DNA of 64,000 nucleotides, from positions 372,001-436,000 of the forward strand of contig NZ_LNBE01000003.1 in the NCBI RefSeq assembly GCF_001445655.1, written 5' to 3'. The DNA comes from Streptomyces roseifaciens (GTDB taxonomy: Bacteria > Actinomycetota > Actinomycetes > Streptomycetales > Streptomycetaceae). Made by a program: the position numbers and the translations under genes. Within the stretch, counting starts at the first letter, position 1. Every line of letters starts with the position of its first letter. Of this stretch, positions 34,165-41,853 are shown one piece after another. The notes below the pieces were generated by a model. That model was given only the letters and a program-made list of their open reading frames with translations. It searched no databases and was not told the origin of the DNA.

Positions 34165-35163
34165 TCACCCGTGCAGCGTCGCGTCCAGCACCAGCGCCCG
34201 GTGATCGGTGCCCGGCAGGTCCAGGAAGCGGGCCCGGTCGGGCTGCAGGGCGGAGCTGAGGAGGACGTGGTCGATCTGGGCGCCCAGCGGGGGCGCCGTC
34301 AGCGACGGCCAGGTGGGCGTCCGGGAGCGGCCGAGCACCGCCGCGCCGTCGCGCATGCCCGTGTCCAGCACGGAGCGGAAGGCCGCGTGGTCCTGCGAGG
34401 CGTTGAAGTCCCCCGCGATGACGGTGGGGCCCCCGCCCCGGCCGGCGGCCATGGCGCGGACGCGGCCCAGCTCCGTCCGCCACAGCTCCAGCCCGCCCGC
34501 CACCGGCGGCATCGGGTGCGCCACCTGGAACAGCAGCTGCGCCCCCGGCACCTGCACCAGCGCCCGGGGCATCGCCAGCGTGCCGGGCACCGAGCCGTCC
34601 GGCCGCAGCGGGAACCTGCTCAGGAGCGCGGACCCCTGGGCCCGGCCGCCGCCGACGATCACCCGGTACGGGTACGCGGCCCGCACCTGCGCGCCCTCCA
34701 GGGCCGGTGCGCACTCCTCCGGCGCGCACTCCTGCACCGAGACCAGGTCCGGCTTCTCGCGCCGCAGGGCCTCCAGCAGGGCCGGGGTGGCCCCGCCGAA
34801 CTCCAGATTGGCCGTCAGGATGCGCAGCCGGGCCACCACCGGGCCGGAGGCCGGCGCCCGGTCCGCCGCGTACGGGGGCAGGAAGAACAGCGTGCCGAGG
34901 ACCGCGGTCAGCGCCCACGCGCAGCCGACGAGCCACCGGGTGCCCGCCGCGAGCACCAGCGCCGTCGCCGCCGGGGCGAGCAACCACGGCAGGAACGCCA
35001 GCAGTTGGGGCATCGGCGTGACGCCGTCCACGTCGCAGGCGCGGCACAGCAGCGGCCCGCTCACCAGCAGCAGGAGCAGGCCCGCGCACCAGCGGGCGGC
35101 CTTGTGCCGGACGAGGGGCGGCGGCCCCTCGTCCGCCATGGGCACCGGGCCGGCCTCCTCCAT
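34165..35163 (-). CDS. Membrane-anchored endonuclease/exonuclease/phosphatase family protein
   Basis: 332-aa protein. Three hydrophobic segments lie in the first 110 residues (AARWCAGLLLLLVSGPLLC, LLAFLPWLLAPAATALVLA, WALTAVLGTLFFLPPY), placing the rest outside the membrane. The EEP domain shows LTANLEFGGA (metal Asn), VSVQECAPEE (metal Glu), VIAGDFNASQDH (catalytic Asp/Asn) and a final GTDHRALVLDA (catalytic Asp-His). Substrate may be a phosphodiester lipid or nucleic acid; not decidable here. ATG with AAGGG 8-9 nt upstream; a second ATG (MADEG) eight codons on is an alternative. Confidence 0.88.
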   Translation of the reverse strand: MEEAGPVPMADEGPPPLVRHKAARWCAGLLLLLVSGPLLCRACDVDGVTPMPQLLAFLPWLLAPAATALVLAAGTRWLVGCAWALTAVLGTLFFLPPYAADRAPASGPVVARLRILTANLEFGGATPALLEALRREKPDLVSVQECAPEECAPALEGAQVRAAYPYRVIVGGGRAQGSALLSRFPLRPDGSVPGTLAMPRALVQVPGAQLLFQVAHPMPPVAGGLELWRTELGRVRAMAAGRGGGPTVIAGDFNASQDHAAFRSVLDTGMRDGAAVLGRSRTPTWPSLTAPPLGAQIDHVLLSSALQPDRARFLDLPGTDHRALVLDATLHG

Positions 35164-35290
35164 GGTTTTGACCCTTGTATTACCTACTGATTGCGGACGG
35201 CTTGACGTCATATGGCAAGCTAGACGCTGAAGGTGCCGCTCCGGCCGCATTTGGCGTGTATTTCGCGCGGTGCCTGCACTGTTCGTACGA

Positions 35291-35340
35291 GCGAGGAGGT
35301 GATCGGGATGACCAGTCGGAGTCCCGAGGGAAGTCCTCGC
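35291..35340 (+). promoter_or_regulatory. SD-sequestering hairpin in Mg2+ ATPase leader
   Basis: GCGAGGA (35291-35297) pairs perfectly with TCCTCGC (35334-35340). The left arm includes part of the leader ORF's ribosome site GAGGAGG and the right arm lies inside the leader ORF, so folding would block its translation. Inner pairing GACTCCGAC-like bases could extend the stem. Confidence 0.5.
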
Positions 35341-35373
35341 TTCAGTGCGGTTCCTGCTTGCGCAGTGCTCTGA
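35308..35373 (+). CDS. Possible leader peptide upstream of mgtA
   Basis: 21 codons, MTSRSPEGSPRFSAVPACAVL, with GAGGAGG seven nt before the ATG. Three prolines are spread along it. Leader peptides controlling Mg2+ transporters are known in enterics (MgtL, proline codons) and an upstream ORF acts in mycobacteria; this could be an actinobacterial counterpart. The peptide itself matches nothing I know. Confidence 0.5.
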   Translation: MTSRSPEGSPRFSAVPACAVL

Positions 35374-35635
35374 TCCACTGAGTTGACGTACGGGGTCGTG
35401 TGCCCCGGGCGCTGTTGCGCGCACTTCCTTTATCAGGCCCTTATCGGGCCTTGTCCTCGGTTGCCCGTGCGGCTTTTTCCTGCCTTCCGGCAGCCGTAGC
35501 GACCCGTATTCCTGCATCTCCACCGACTTTTCCGTGCCCACGGCCCGGCCGCACCGCCATGGCGCCATGAGGCCATGCCGCCATGCCGTCATGCATTCGT
35601 GCGCTGCGCCGTCGTGCCCGGAGAGAGGTTCCGCC

Positions 35636-38386
35636 ATGACCGACACCACCCTCACGCCCCGCAAGCTCGCTCCGCCGGGCCGCACCCGCCGCGAGCGGAA
35701 GGCCGCCGAGCTGGAGGCCCGTACCCGCGCCGCCGGCGACCGGCTGGCCAGGATCAGCGGCTGGCCGGCCGCGCAGGTCCTGCAGGACACCCGCGCCACG
35801 TCCCACGGCCTGCGCCAGGACGACGCCGAGCTACGGCTCGCGCGCTGCGGGGCCAACGTCGTCGCGCACGACACCGGCCCCCGCTGGTACGCGCAGCTCG
35901 CCAAGGCCTTCTGGAACCCCTTCATCATGATCCTGGCCGTCCTGCTGGTGATCATGTACGTGCAGTGGCTGCAGGTCGCCGACGAGGAGCCCTTCGACCC
36001 CAAGATCCCCATCATCGGTGCGATGGTGCTGGTCAGCGGCCTGCTGCGGTTCTGGCAGGAGCACCGCTCGGCGGGCGCCGCGGCCGCCCTGCGCGCCCTC
36101 GTCACCACGACCACGGCCGTCCGGCGGCGCGCGGGCCACGGCGCCGCCCCGGCCACCGTCGAGATCCCGATGGACCGGGTCGTCGTGGGCGACGTCGTGA
36201 GCCTGTCCGCGGGCGACCTCGTCCCCGCCGACCTGCGCCTGCTCACCGCCAAGGACCTCATGGTCGGCCAGGCCGCGCTGTCCGGCGAGTCGCTGCCGGT
36301 CGCCAAGGCCGACACGCGCACCCACGACTACGGGCAGTCCACGACCACCGACCCCGTAGAGGCCGACAACCTCTGCCTGATGGGCACCTCGGTGACCTCC
36401 GGCACCGCCACCGGCGTGGTCGTCGCCACCGGCGCGGACACCTACTTCGGGTCGATGGCCGGATCCCTCGTCGGGGAGCGCCCCGAGACCAGCTTCGACG
36501 CCGGCGTGAAGAAGGTCGGCTTCCTGCTGATCCGCTTCATGCTCGTGATGGTCCCGCTGGTGTTCGCCGTCAACGGCTTCACCAAGGGCGACTGGAACGA
36601 GGCGTTCATGTTCGCCGTCGCCGTGGCCGTCGGGCTCACGCCCGAGATGCTGCCGATGGTCGTCACCACCAACCTCGCGCGCGGCGCCGTCGCCATGTCG
36701 CGCCGCAAGGTCGTCGTCAAGCGCCTGAACGCCATCCAGAACCTGGGCGCCATGGACGTGCTGTGCACCGACAAGACCGGCACGCTCACCGAGGACCGCA
36801 TCGTCCTCGACCGCTACCTCGACGTCCACGGCCGGGAGGACACCGAAGTCCTCGAATACGCCTACCTCAACAGCCACTTCCAGACCGGGCTGCGCAACCT
36901 CATGGACCAGGCGGTCATCGACCGCGTGCTCGAGGCCGAGGAGGTTGTCGTCGACGCCCGCTTCACCAAGGTCGACGAGATCCCCTTCGACTTCGCCCGC
37001 CGCCGCATGTCGGTGGTCCTGAGCCGCAACGACCTGGACGGGCCCGCCTCCGGCGAGCACGCAGTCGGCGAACACGTCCTCATCACCAAGGGCGCCGTCG
37101 AGGAAGTCCTGGCGCTGTGCACCCACATGACCGAGGACGGCCGCCGCACCGAGCTCGACGCCGGGCTGCGCCGCCGCGTCACCCGTACCGCCGAGGACAA
37201 CAACCGGCAGGGGCTGCGCGTGCTGGCGGTCGCCACGCGCACGCTGCCCGGCGACCGCGAGACGTACGGCGTCGCGGACGAGGACGGGCTGACCCTCGTC
37301 GGCTTACTCGCCTTCCTCGACCCGCCGAAGGCGGACGCCGCCGCGGCCCTGCAGGCCCTCGCCGAGAAGGGTGTCGCCGTCAAGGTCGTCACCGGCGACA
37401 ACGAGCTCGTCGCCGCGCGCGTCTGCGCCGACGTGGGCATCGACGTCGGGGCCGTCGTGACCGGGGCCGTCATCGACACCCTCGACGAGACGGAGCTGCG
37501 CGCCCTGGTCCGCGCCACCACGGTCTTCGCCAAGACCAACCCGGTGCAGAAGGCCCGCATCGTCCGGGCGCTGCAGGCCGAGGGCCACACCGTGGGCTTC
37601 CTGGGCGACGGCATCAACGACGCCGCCGCCCTGCGCGACGCCGACGTCGGCATCTCCGTCGACACGGCCGTCGACATCGCCAAGGAGTCGGCCGACATCA
37701 TCCTGCTGGAGAAGGACCTGACGGTCCTGGAACAGGGCGTCGAGCAGGGCCGCACCACCTTCGGCAACACCATCAAGTACATCAAGATGACGGCGAGCTC
37801 GAACTTCGGGAACGTCTTCTCGGTCCTGGTGGCCAGCGCCTTCATCCCCTTCCAGCCGATGCTCGCGATCCACCTGCTGGTGCAGAACCTCGCCTACGAC
37901 GTCTCGCAGTTCGCCACGCCCTGGGACCGCATGGACCCGGAGTACCTGCGCAGGCCGCGCACGTGGGACGCCAGGGGCATCGCCCGGTTCATGCTCTTCA
38001 TCGGCCCGATCAGCTCCGTCTTCGACATCACCACCTTCCTGGTGCTGTGGCACGTCTTCGGGGCGGACAGCGAGGCGGGCCAGACGCTGTTCCAGTCCGG
38101 GTGGTTCATCGAGGGCCTGCTGTCCCAGACCCTCATCGTCCACATGATCCGCACCCGCAAGGTGCCCTTCATCGGGTCCCGGGCCTCGGCCCCGGTGATG
38201 GTGATGACCGCCGTGGTGATGGCGTTCGGCATCTTCCTGCCGTTCTCGCCACTGGCCCCGGCGCTCTCGATGGAGCCCCTGCCGATGGGCTACTTCCCGT
38301 GGCTGATCGCGATCCTGCTGGCGTACTGCGCCCTGACCCAGGCGGTCAAGACCTGGTACATCCGGCGATTCAACACCTGGCTGTGA
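35636..38386 (+). CDS. mgtA: Magnesium-translocating P-type ATPase
   Basis: 916-aa P3B ATPase importing Mg2+. The phosphorylation motif CTDKTGTLTED places the catalytic Asp at residue 379; TGES is present as SGESLPVAK, the nucleotide domain as TKGAVEEV and VTGDN, and the hinge as GDGINDAAAL. About ten membrane segments, including IMILAVLLVIMYVQWL and the C-terminal MVMTAVVMAFGIFLPF. SD GAGAGAGG precedes the ATG. A TTA codon (Leu557, at 37304-37306) makes translation depend on the bldA tRNA in Streptomyces. mgtC-like follows 35 nt downstream. Confidence 0.93.
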   Translation: MTDTTLTPRKLAPPGRTRRERKAAELEARTRAAGDRLARISGWPAAQVLQDTRATSHGLRQDDAELRLARCGANVVAHDTGPRWYAQLAKAFWNPFIMILAVLLVIMYVQWLQVADEEPFDPKIPIIGAMVLVSGLLRFWQEHRSAGAAAALRALVTTTTAVRRRAGHGAAPATVEIPMDRVVVGDVVSLSAGDLVPADLRLLTAKDLMVGQAALSGESLPVAKADTRTHDYGQSTTTDPVEADNLCLMGTSVTSGTATGVVVATGADTYFGSMAGSLVGERPETSFDAGVKKVGFLLIRFMLVMVPLVFAVNGFTKGDWNEAFMFAVAVAVGLTPEMLPMVVTTNLARGAVAMSRRKVVVKRLNAIQNLGAMDVLCTDKTGTLTEDRIVLDRYLDVHGREDTEVLEYAYLNSHFQTGLRNLMDQAVIDRVLEAEEVVVDARFTKVDEIPFDFARRRMSVVLSRNDLDGPASGEHAVGEHVLITKGAVEEVLALCTHMTEDGRRTELDAGLRRRVTRTAEDNNRQGLRVLAVATRTLPGDRETYGVADEDGLTLVGLLAFLDPPKADAAAALQALAEKGVAVKVVTGDNELVAARVCADVGIDVGAVVTGAVIDTLDETELRALVRATTVFAKTNPVQKARIVRALQAEGHTVGFLGDGINDAAALRDADVGISVDTAVDIAKESADIILLEKDLTVLEQGVEQGRTTFGNTIKYIKMTASSNFGNVFSVLVASAFIPFQPMLAIHLLVQNLAYDVSQFATPWDRMDPEYLRRPRTWDARGIARFMLFIGPISSVFDITTFLVLWHVFGADSEAGQTLFQSGWFIEGLLSQTLIVHMIRTRKVPFIGSRASAPVMVMTAVVMAFGIFLPFSPLAPALSMEPLPMGYFPWLIAILLAYCALTQAVKTWYIRRFNTWL

Positions 38387-38421
38387 CCGGCCGATAGAGA
38401 TACCGACGAGGAAGGTGGATC

Positions 38422-39216
38422 ATGGTTGTGGTCAACGAGTGGCACATGGCGGCCAACATCGCGGCCGGCCTGGGCTTCGGTGCGATCATCGGACTGGAGC
38501 GCCAGTGGCGGGCCCGGATGGCGGGCTTGCGCACCAACGCGCTGGTCGCGGCCGGATCCGCCCTCTTCGTCCTCCTCTCGCAGTACGGCTTCGCCTCCGC
38601 CACCAGCACCACCGGCTACGACGGCTCCCGCGTCGCCGCGCAGATCGTCTCCGGCATCGGCTTCCTCGGAGCGGGCGTCATCATGCGCGACGGGCTGAGC
38701 GTGCGCGGCCTCAACACCGCGGCGACCCTGTGGTGTTCGGCCGCCGTCGGCGCCCTCGCCGGGACCGGGCTGTACGTGGTGGCCGCGCTCGGCACCGTGG
38801 GCGTGGTCGGTGCCAACACCCTGCTGAGGCCGCTGGCGCGCGGCCTCGACCGGGGGCCGCACGGCGGCGCGGAAGTGGCCACCGACTACCACTTCGAGGT
38901 CGTGTGCACCGAGCCCGAGGAGGCCCACGTCCGCACCCTCGCCGTCCAGGCCGTCGCCCGCCCCGGCTTCCGGCTGCGCTCGGTCTACAGCGCGGACGCG
39001 GAGGCCCCCGGCAAGGTGGTCGTGTCGGCCGACCTCACCACGGAGCGCCGGGACGACAGCCTCCTGGAGGAGGCCGTCAGCCGCCTCTCCCTGGAACCCG
39101 CGGTCTCGGCCGTCAGCTGGACCGTACTGCAGGGCCCCGACGACGACGCGGACGACGACTACACGGCGGAACGCCGGGGCCGGCGCCGGGTGCGGGACTT
39201 CTTCACGGGGAGGTGA
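38422..39216 (+). CDS. MgtC/SapB family membrane protein
   Basis: 264-aa protein with the MgtC N-terminal membrane domain: NIAAGLGFGAIIGLERQWR, GLRTNALVAAGSALFVLLS, GIGFLGAGVIMRDGLSVRGLNTAATLWCSAAVGALAG, covering about residues 10-150 in four to five helices. The C-terminal about 100 residues form a cytoplasmic ACT-like domain. MgtC proteins modulate the F-ATPase or MgtA in other bacteria. Close behind mgtA with its own SD (GAGGAAGG), so they are likely one transcript answering low magnesium. Confidence 0.92.
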   Translation: MVVVNEWHMAANIAAGLGFGAIIGLERQWRARMAGLRTNALVAAGSALFVLLSQYGFASATSTTGYDGSRVAAQIVSGIGFLGAGVIMRDGLSVRGLNTAATLWCSAAVGALAGTGLYVVAALGTVGVVGANTLLRPLARGLDRGPHGGAEVATDYHFEVVCTEPEEAHVRTLAVQAVARPGFRLRSVYSADAEAPGKVVVSADLTTERRDDSLLEEAVSRLSLEPAVSAVSWTVLQGPDDDADDDYTAERRGRRRVRDFFTGR

Positions 39217-39238
39217 CTCGCCGGGCCCCGCCTGCCGG

Positions 39239-40126
39239 TCACGCGGCGGGGCGGCCGAGCACCTCCGTCATGCGGGAGAAGGCGTCGTCGCCGTAGCCCG
39301 CCTCGATGGCCCGCCGGGCGGTCGCACGGGCGGCCTTGAGGATGCCGGCGTCGATGCCGTGGTGCTCGGTGACGTCGACGATGTGCTCGATGCCGGCCGC
39401 GGCCGAGGCGAGGGTGAAGACGTCGCTGACGTGGTTCCCCGCGTCGGTCCGCTCCGCGTGATCGGTGAGGCTGCGGGGCAGCAGGCCCACGATGCCCTGG
39501 GCGAACGGCTCCAGGTCCTTCGCCTTGATGTTCTCGGCCCTGGCGAGGGCGAAGGCGTGCGCGATGCCGCTCATGGCCGTCCAGAGGATGTCGAGCAGGG
39601 CCACGTCGTGGGCCGCGGCCCGGCCGGGGTCCTCGCCGAGGTACGTGCCGGTGCCGCCCAGGGCGGCGAGCGTGGCCCGGTGGGCCCGGTGGACGGATTC
39701 CGGGCCGCTGTAGAGCACGACGGCATCGGGGCCGCCGATGGTCACGGTCGGGGTCATGATCGCGCCGTCCAGGTAGCCGAAGCCGTGCCGGGCGGCCCAT
39801 GCGGCCGTCTCGCGGGCGTTCGCGGGGGAGTCGGCGGTGAGATTCACCAGGGTCCGGCCCTCGAGGGCCGTGGTCACCGGGCCGAGGATCGTGCGGACGG
39901 CGGCGTAGTCGATGACGCAGACGACGACGAGGGGGCTCGCGGCGATCGCCTCGGCGGCCGTGGGGGCGAGGACCGCGCCCTGCTCGACCAGTGCGGCGGC
40001 CTTGCCGGGGGAGCGGTTCCACACGGTGGTCGGGTGACCCGCTTTCAGGAAGGCGCCGGCCAGGGCCTGGCCCATGAGACCGAGGCCGATGACGGTGACG
40101 GGCGCGCCGGCAGGGGCGTGGGGCAT
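39239..40126 (-). CDS. NAD(P)-dependent oxidoreductase (imine reductase / beta-hydroxyacid dehydrogenase family)
   Basis: 295-aa two-domain enzyme. The Rossmann N-terminus has VTVIGLGLMGQALAGAFLKAGH with the GxGxxG and WNRSPGK that follows (NADP-type). Residues 170-290 are the helical C-terminal domain, with the DILWTAMSGIAHAFALA stretch typical of imine reductases and related 6PGDH-like proteins. Substrate unknown. A tandem inverted repeat about 100 nt upstream of the ATG is a likely operator, of the kind bound by HxlR/MarR regulators; no such gene adjoins it. Weak SD. Confidence 0.85.
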   Translation of the reverse strand: MPHAPAGAPVTVIGLGLMGQALAGAFLKAGHPTTVWNRSPGKAAALVEQGAVLAPTAAEAIAASPLVVVCVIDYAAVRTILGPVTTALEGRTLVNLTADSPANARETAAWAARHGFGYLDGAIMTPTVTIGGPDAVVLYSGPESVHRAHRATLAALGGTGTYLGEDPGRAAAHDVALLDILWTAMSGIAHAFALARAENIKAKDLEPFAQGIVGLLPRSLTDHAERTDAGNHVSDVFTLASAAAGIEHIVDVTEHHGIDAGILKAARATARRAIEAGYGDDAFSRMTEVLGRPAA

Positions 40127-40226
40127 CTGTTGTCCGTTCGTTCGGGGGGTGGTTCGCGGGGTGGTTTGTGGGGGTGGTCCGTGGGGTGGTCCGTCACGAG
40201 CTTCGTCCGGGGTCCGCCGGGTCCTC

Positions 40227-40255
40227 AAGTACGCACTTCGAGGTAAGTGATTACC
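40227..40255. promoter_or_regulatory. Two adjacent inverted repeats, likely operator
   Basis: AAGT-ACGC-ACTT (40227-40238) is followed by GGTAA-GTGA-TTACC (40242-40255). The pair sits about 100 nt upstream of the oxidoreductase start; tandem sites of this size suit an HxlR- or MarR-like dimer. Confidence 0.5.
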
Positions 40256-40630
40256 CCGGGGAAGGTGTCCCGGCCGTGTCCCGGCCGCGTCCTGCGCCGC
40301 GCCCCGGCCCGCACCCGGTGTGCCGTTCCCGTCACCGAACGTCGCTCCGGGAAATCTCCACAATCTCCGGGTACCGGCGGTAGCCCCTGTTCACCGGCCC
40401 GGAAAATGCCGGTTATGCCCGACGCGCTTGATGGTCGTGTGTCCATTTATGTTCCGCGCGGATCACGAGGCCCGTGTATCTGTTACTCGATCTTGTGAAG
40501 AACGTGTGATGATCCGGCGGAGGAATCCGAAAGCGTGCCTTCGGAAAGGGCCTCCGGACGTCAATGCGGTTGGCCGCGCCACCCGTTCGCGTGCTTATAT
40601 CTGCGGCACCGCGGCGGCTCTTTGAACGGT

Positions 40631-40644
40631 GGCCGGTTCCGGCC
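40631..40644. promoter_or_regulatory. Palindrome GGCCGG-TT-CCGGCC upstream of precursor gene
   Basis: 6-bp arms with 2-nt centre, 53 nt before the precursor peptide ATG. In GC-rich DNA such sites arise easily, so operator function is tentative. Confidence 0.35.
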
Positions 40645-40696
40645 GGGCCGACGCGGTCAATTGAGAAACATTCAGACAAACGAAGGGTGCGCCATA

Positions 40697-40915
40697 ATGC
40701 GTGACAACCTCGAGACCCGTGAGATCGCCGACGCCGAGCTGGACGCCGTTTCCGGCGGTGTGAGCATTTCCGGCGGCCTGCTCGGCGCCGTGACCGGCGA
40801 CGTTCACAACGTGCTGGGCACCGTGACCTCGCTGCAGACGGTCCAGGCCGTGCCGGGCGCGGCCGGTCAGGTCGAGGGCATCGTCGGCGTGCGCGCCGGC
40901 GTCGCCGGTCTCTGA
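40697..40915 (+). CDS. Double-glycine leader precursor peptide, cysteine-free
   Basis: 72-aa peptide with a leader ending ELDAVSGG (Gly20-Gly21), the pattern cut by C39 peptidases. A second GG follows at 26-27 (SISGG). The remaining about 51 residues (VSISGGLLGAVTG...RAGVAGL) are hydrophobic, Gly/Val/Ala rich, with no cysteine. Similar leaders in Streptomyces are auto-labelled type A2 lanthipeptides, but without Cys no lanthionine ring can form here. GAAGGG precedes the ATG. The exporter genes with a C39 peptidase domain follow, so it is most likely their substrate. Confidence 0.85.
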   Translation: MRDNLETREIADAELDAVSGGVSISGGLLGAVTGDVHNVLGTVTSLQTVQAVPGAAGQVEGIVGVRAGVAGL

Positions 40916-40929
40916 GAAAACCGCCACCC

Positions 40930-40966
40930 GTGAATCCCGGAACTCCTCCCCTGTTCCGGGGTTCAC
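40930..40966 (+). terminator. Hairpin between precursor and export genes
   Basis: Arms GTGAATCCCGGAAC and GTTCCGGGGTTCAC pair at 13 of 14 positions (one T-G wobble) around a 9-nt loop, 14 nt after the precursor stop. Such hairpins let the peptide mRNA outnumber transporter mRNA by partial read-through. Confidence 0.75.
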
Positions 40967-41046
40967 GGCTGCCCGTATTTCCGCCGCATATTTCGGCGCC
41001 GTAGTCGTCAGCAGCCGGGTCGCCGGTGCAGTAGAAGGAATAGTCC

Positions 41047-41853
41047 GTGCAGTTCCGCCAGCAGGCGCTTTCCAAGCTGCAATCGCCCGAAGAGCTCGAT
41101 CTGCCCGTACGATTCGCGCGCCCGCAGGGCCGGCTCGTGCTGGCCGTCACGGTCGCCGTCGTTGCCGCGGCGGCTTTCTGGGCGTTCACCGGAACGGTGT
41201 CGTCCAGGCTGAGCGCACCCGGCATTCTCACCCGGGCCGAGGGCAGTTATCTGCTGCAGAGCCCGTACGCGGGGCAGGTCACCGGAGTCCTCGCGCGCGA
41301 GGGCCAGCTGCTGGCGCCGGGCGCCCCCCTGCTGCAGATCAGCACGGACCGGGGCGAGCGGACCGTGCGCGTCGTGGCCGGGGGACGGGTGACGACGCTC
41401 GTCGCCAAGACGGGCGCGGTCGTCACGACCGGCGCGGACGTCGCGATCGTGGAAAAGGTGACGAACCCGGACGAGCCGCTGGTGGCCATGCTGTACGTGC
41501 CCGGCGGGAGCGGCGGCGCGATCCCCGTGGGCGCCGCGGTCGACCTGAACGTCCAGTCCGTCCCCCGGGAGAAGTTCGGCGTGCTGCGCGGCCGCGTCCA
41601 GGCCGTAGGCCGCGCACCCCAGACCCCGGCGCAGATCGGCGGCTTCCTCGGTGACGGCCGGCTCGCCGCACAGTTCACCCGGCAGGGCAACCCCGTCGCC
41701 GTGCTCGTGCGGCTGGAGCGCTCGCCCGCCGCCCGGTCCGGCTACCGCTGGTCCTCGGCGGACGGCCCCCCGTACGCCGTCGACTCCACGACGCCGGTCA
41801 CCGCCGCCGTCCACCTCGCCGACCAGCGGCCCGTCGACTGGCTGCTGCCGTGA
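41047..41853 (+). CDS. HlyD-like membrane fusion/adaptor protein (NHLM system type)
   Basis: 268-aa adaptor. A single membrane anchor (VLAVTVAVVAAAAFWAF, about residues 31-47) is followed by a biotinyl-lipoyl-like barrel (LQSPYAGQVTGVLAREGQLLAPGAPLLQIS) and no long coiled coil, the short form usual in actinobacterial NHLM export systems. It probably docks onto the peptidase-ABC exporter. GTG start with AAGGAA upstream. Its TGA overlaps the GTG of the exporter (GTGA), indicating translational coupling. Confidence 0.85.
   Translation: MQFRQQALSKLQSPEELDLPVRFARPQGRLVLAVTVAVVAAAAFWAFTGTVSSRLSAPGILTRAEGSYLLQSPYAGQVTGVLAREGQLLAPGAPLLQISTDRGERTVRVVAGGRVTTLVAKTGAVVTTGADVAIVEKVTNPDEPLVAMLYVPGGSGGAIPVGAAVDLNVQSVPREKFGVLRGRVQAVGRAPQTPAQIGGFLGDGRLAAQFTRQGNPVAVLVRLERSPAARSGYRWSSADGPPYAVDSTTPVTAAVHLADQRPVDWLLP

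Larger units (their letters stand above)
35164..35635 (+). other. 5' leader region of the Mg2+ ATPase gene
   Basis: 472 nt upstream of the P-type ATPase gene. It contains a 21-codon ORF with a strong SD (35308-35373), a hairpin that can hide that SD (35291-35340), a second hairpin AGGCCC-TTATC-GGGCCT near 35436-35452, a pyrimidine-rich stretch, and a cluster of ATG triplets in GCCATG repeats at 35567-35595. The features fit a regulated leader; I could not match it to an M-box. Confidence 0.55.
40127..40696. other. Divergent control region before the peptide-export locus
   Basis: 570 nt without a supported gene. Beginning from the left: a GGTGG-rich tract, the tandem inverted repeats at 40227-40255, a stem TCCGAAAG/CTTCGGA near 40530, and the palindrome GGCCGG-TT-CCGGCC at 40631-40644 about 53 nt before the precursor start. 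AT content rises between 40420 and 40680, where the promoter for the precursor gene is expected; a confident -35/-10 pair was not identified. Confidence 0.6.

Noticed and set aside
35164-35635. M-box magnesium riboswitch upstream of mgtA
   Set aside because: The conserved M-box core could not be recognised; hairpins and an ORF are present but do not match its layout.
40697-40915. Labelling the precursor as a type A2 lanthipeptide
   Set aside because: The peptide has no cysteine and no lanthionine-forming enzyme is nearby, so thioether rings cannot form from this sequence.
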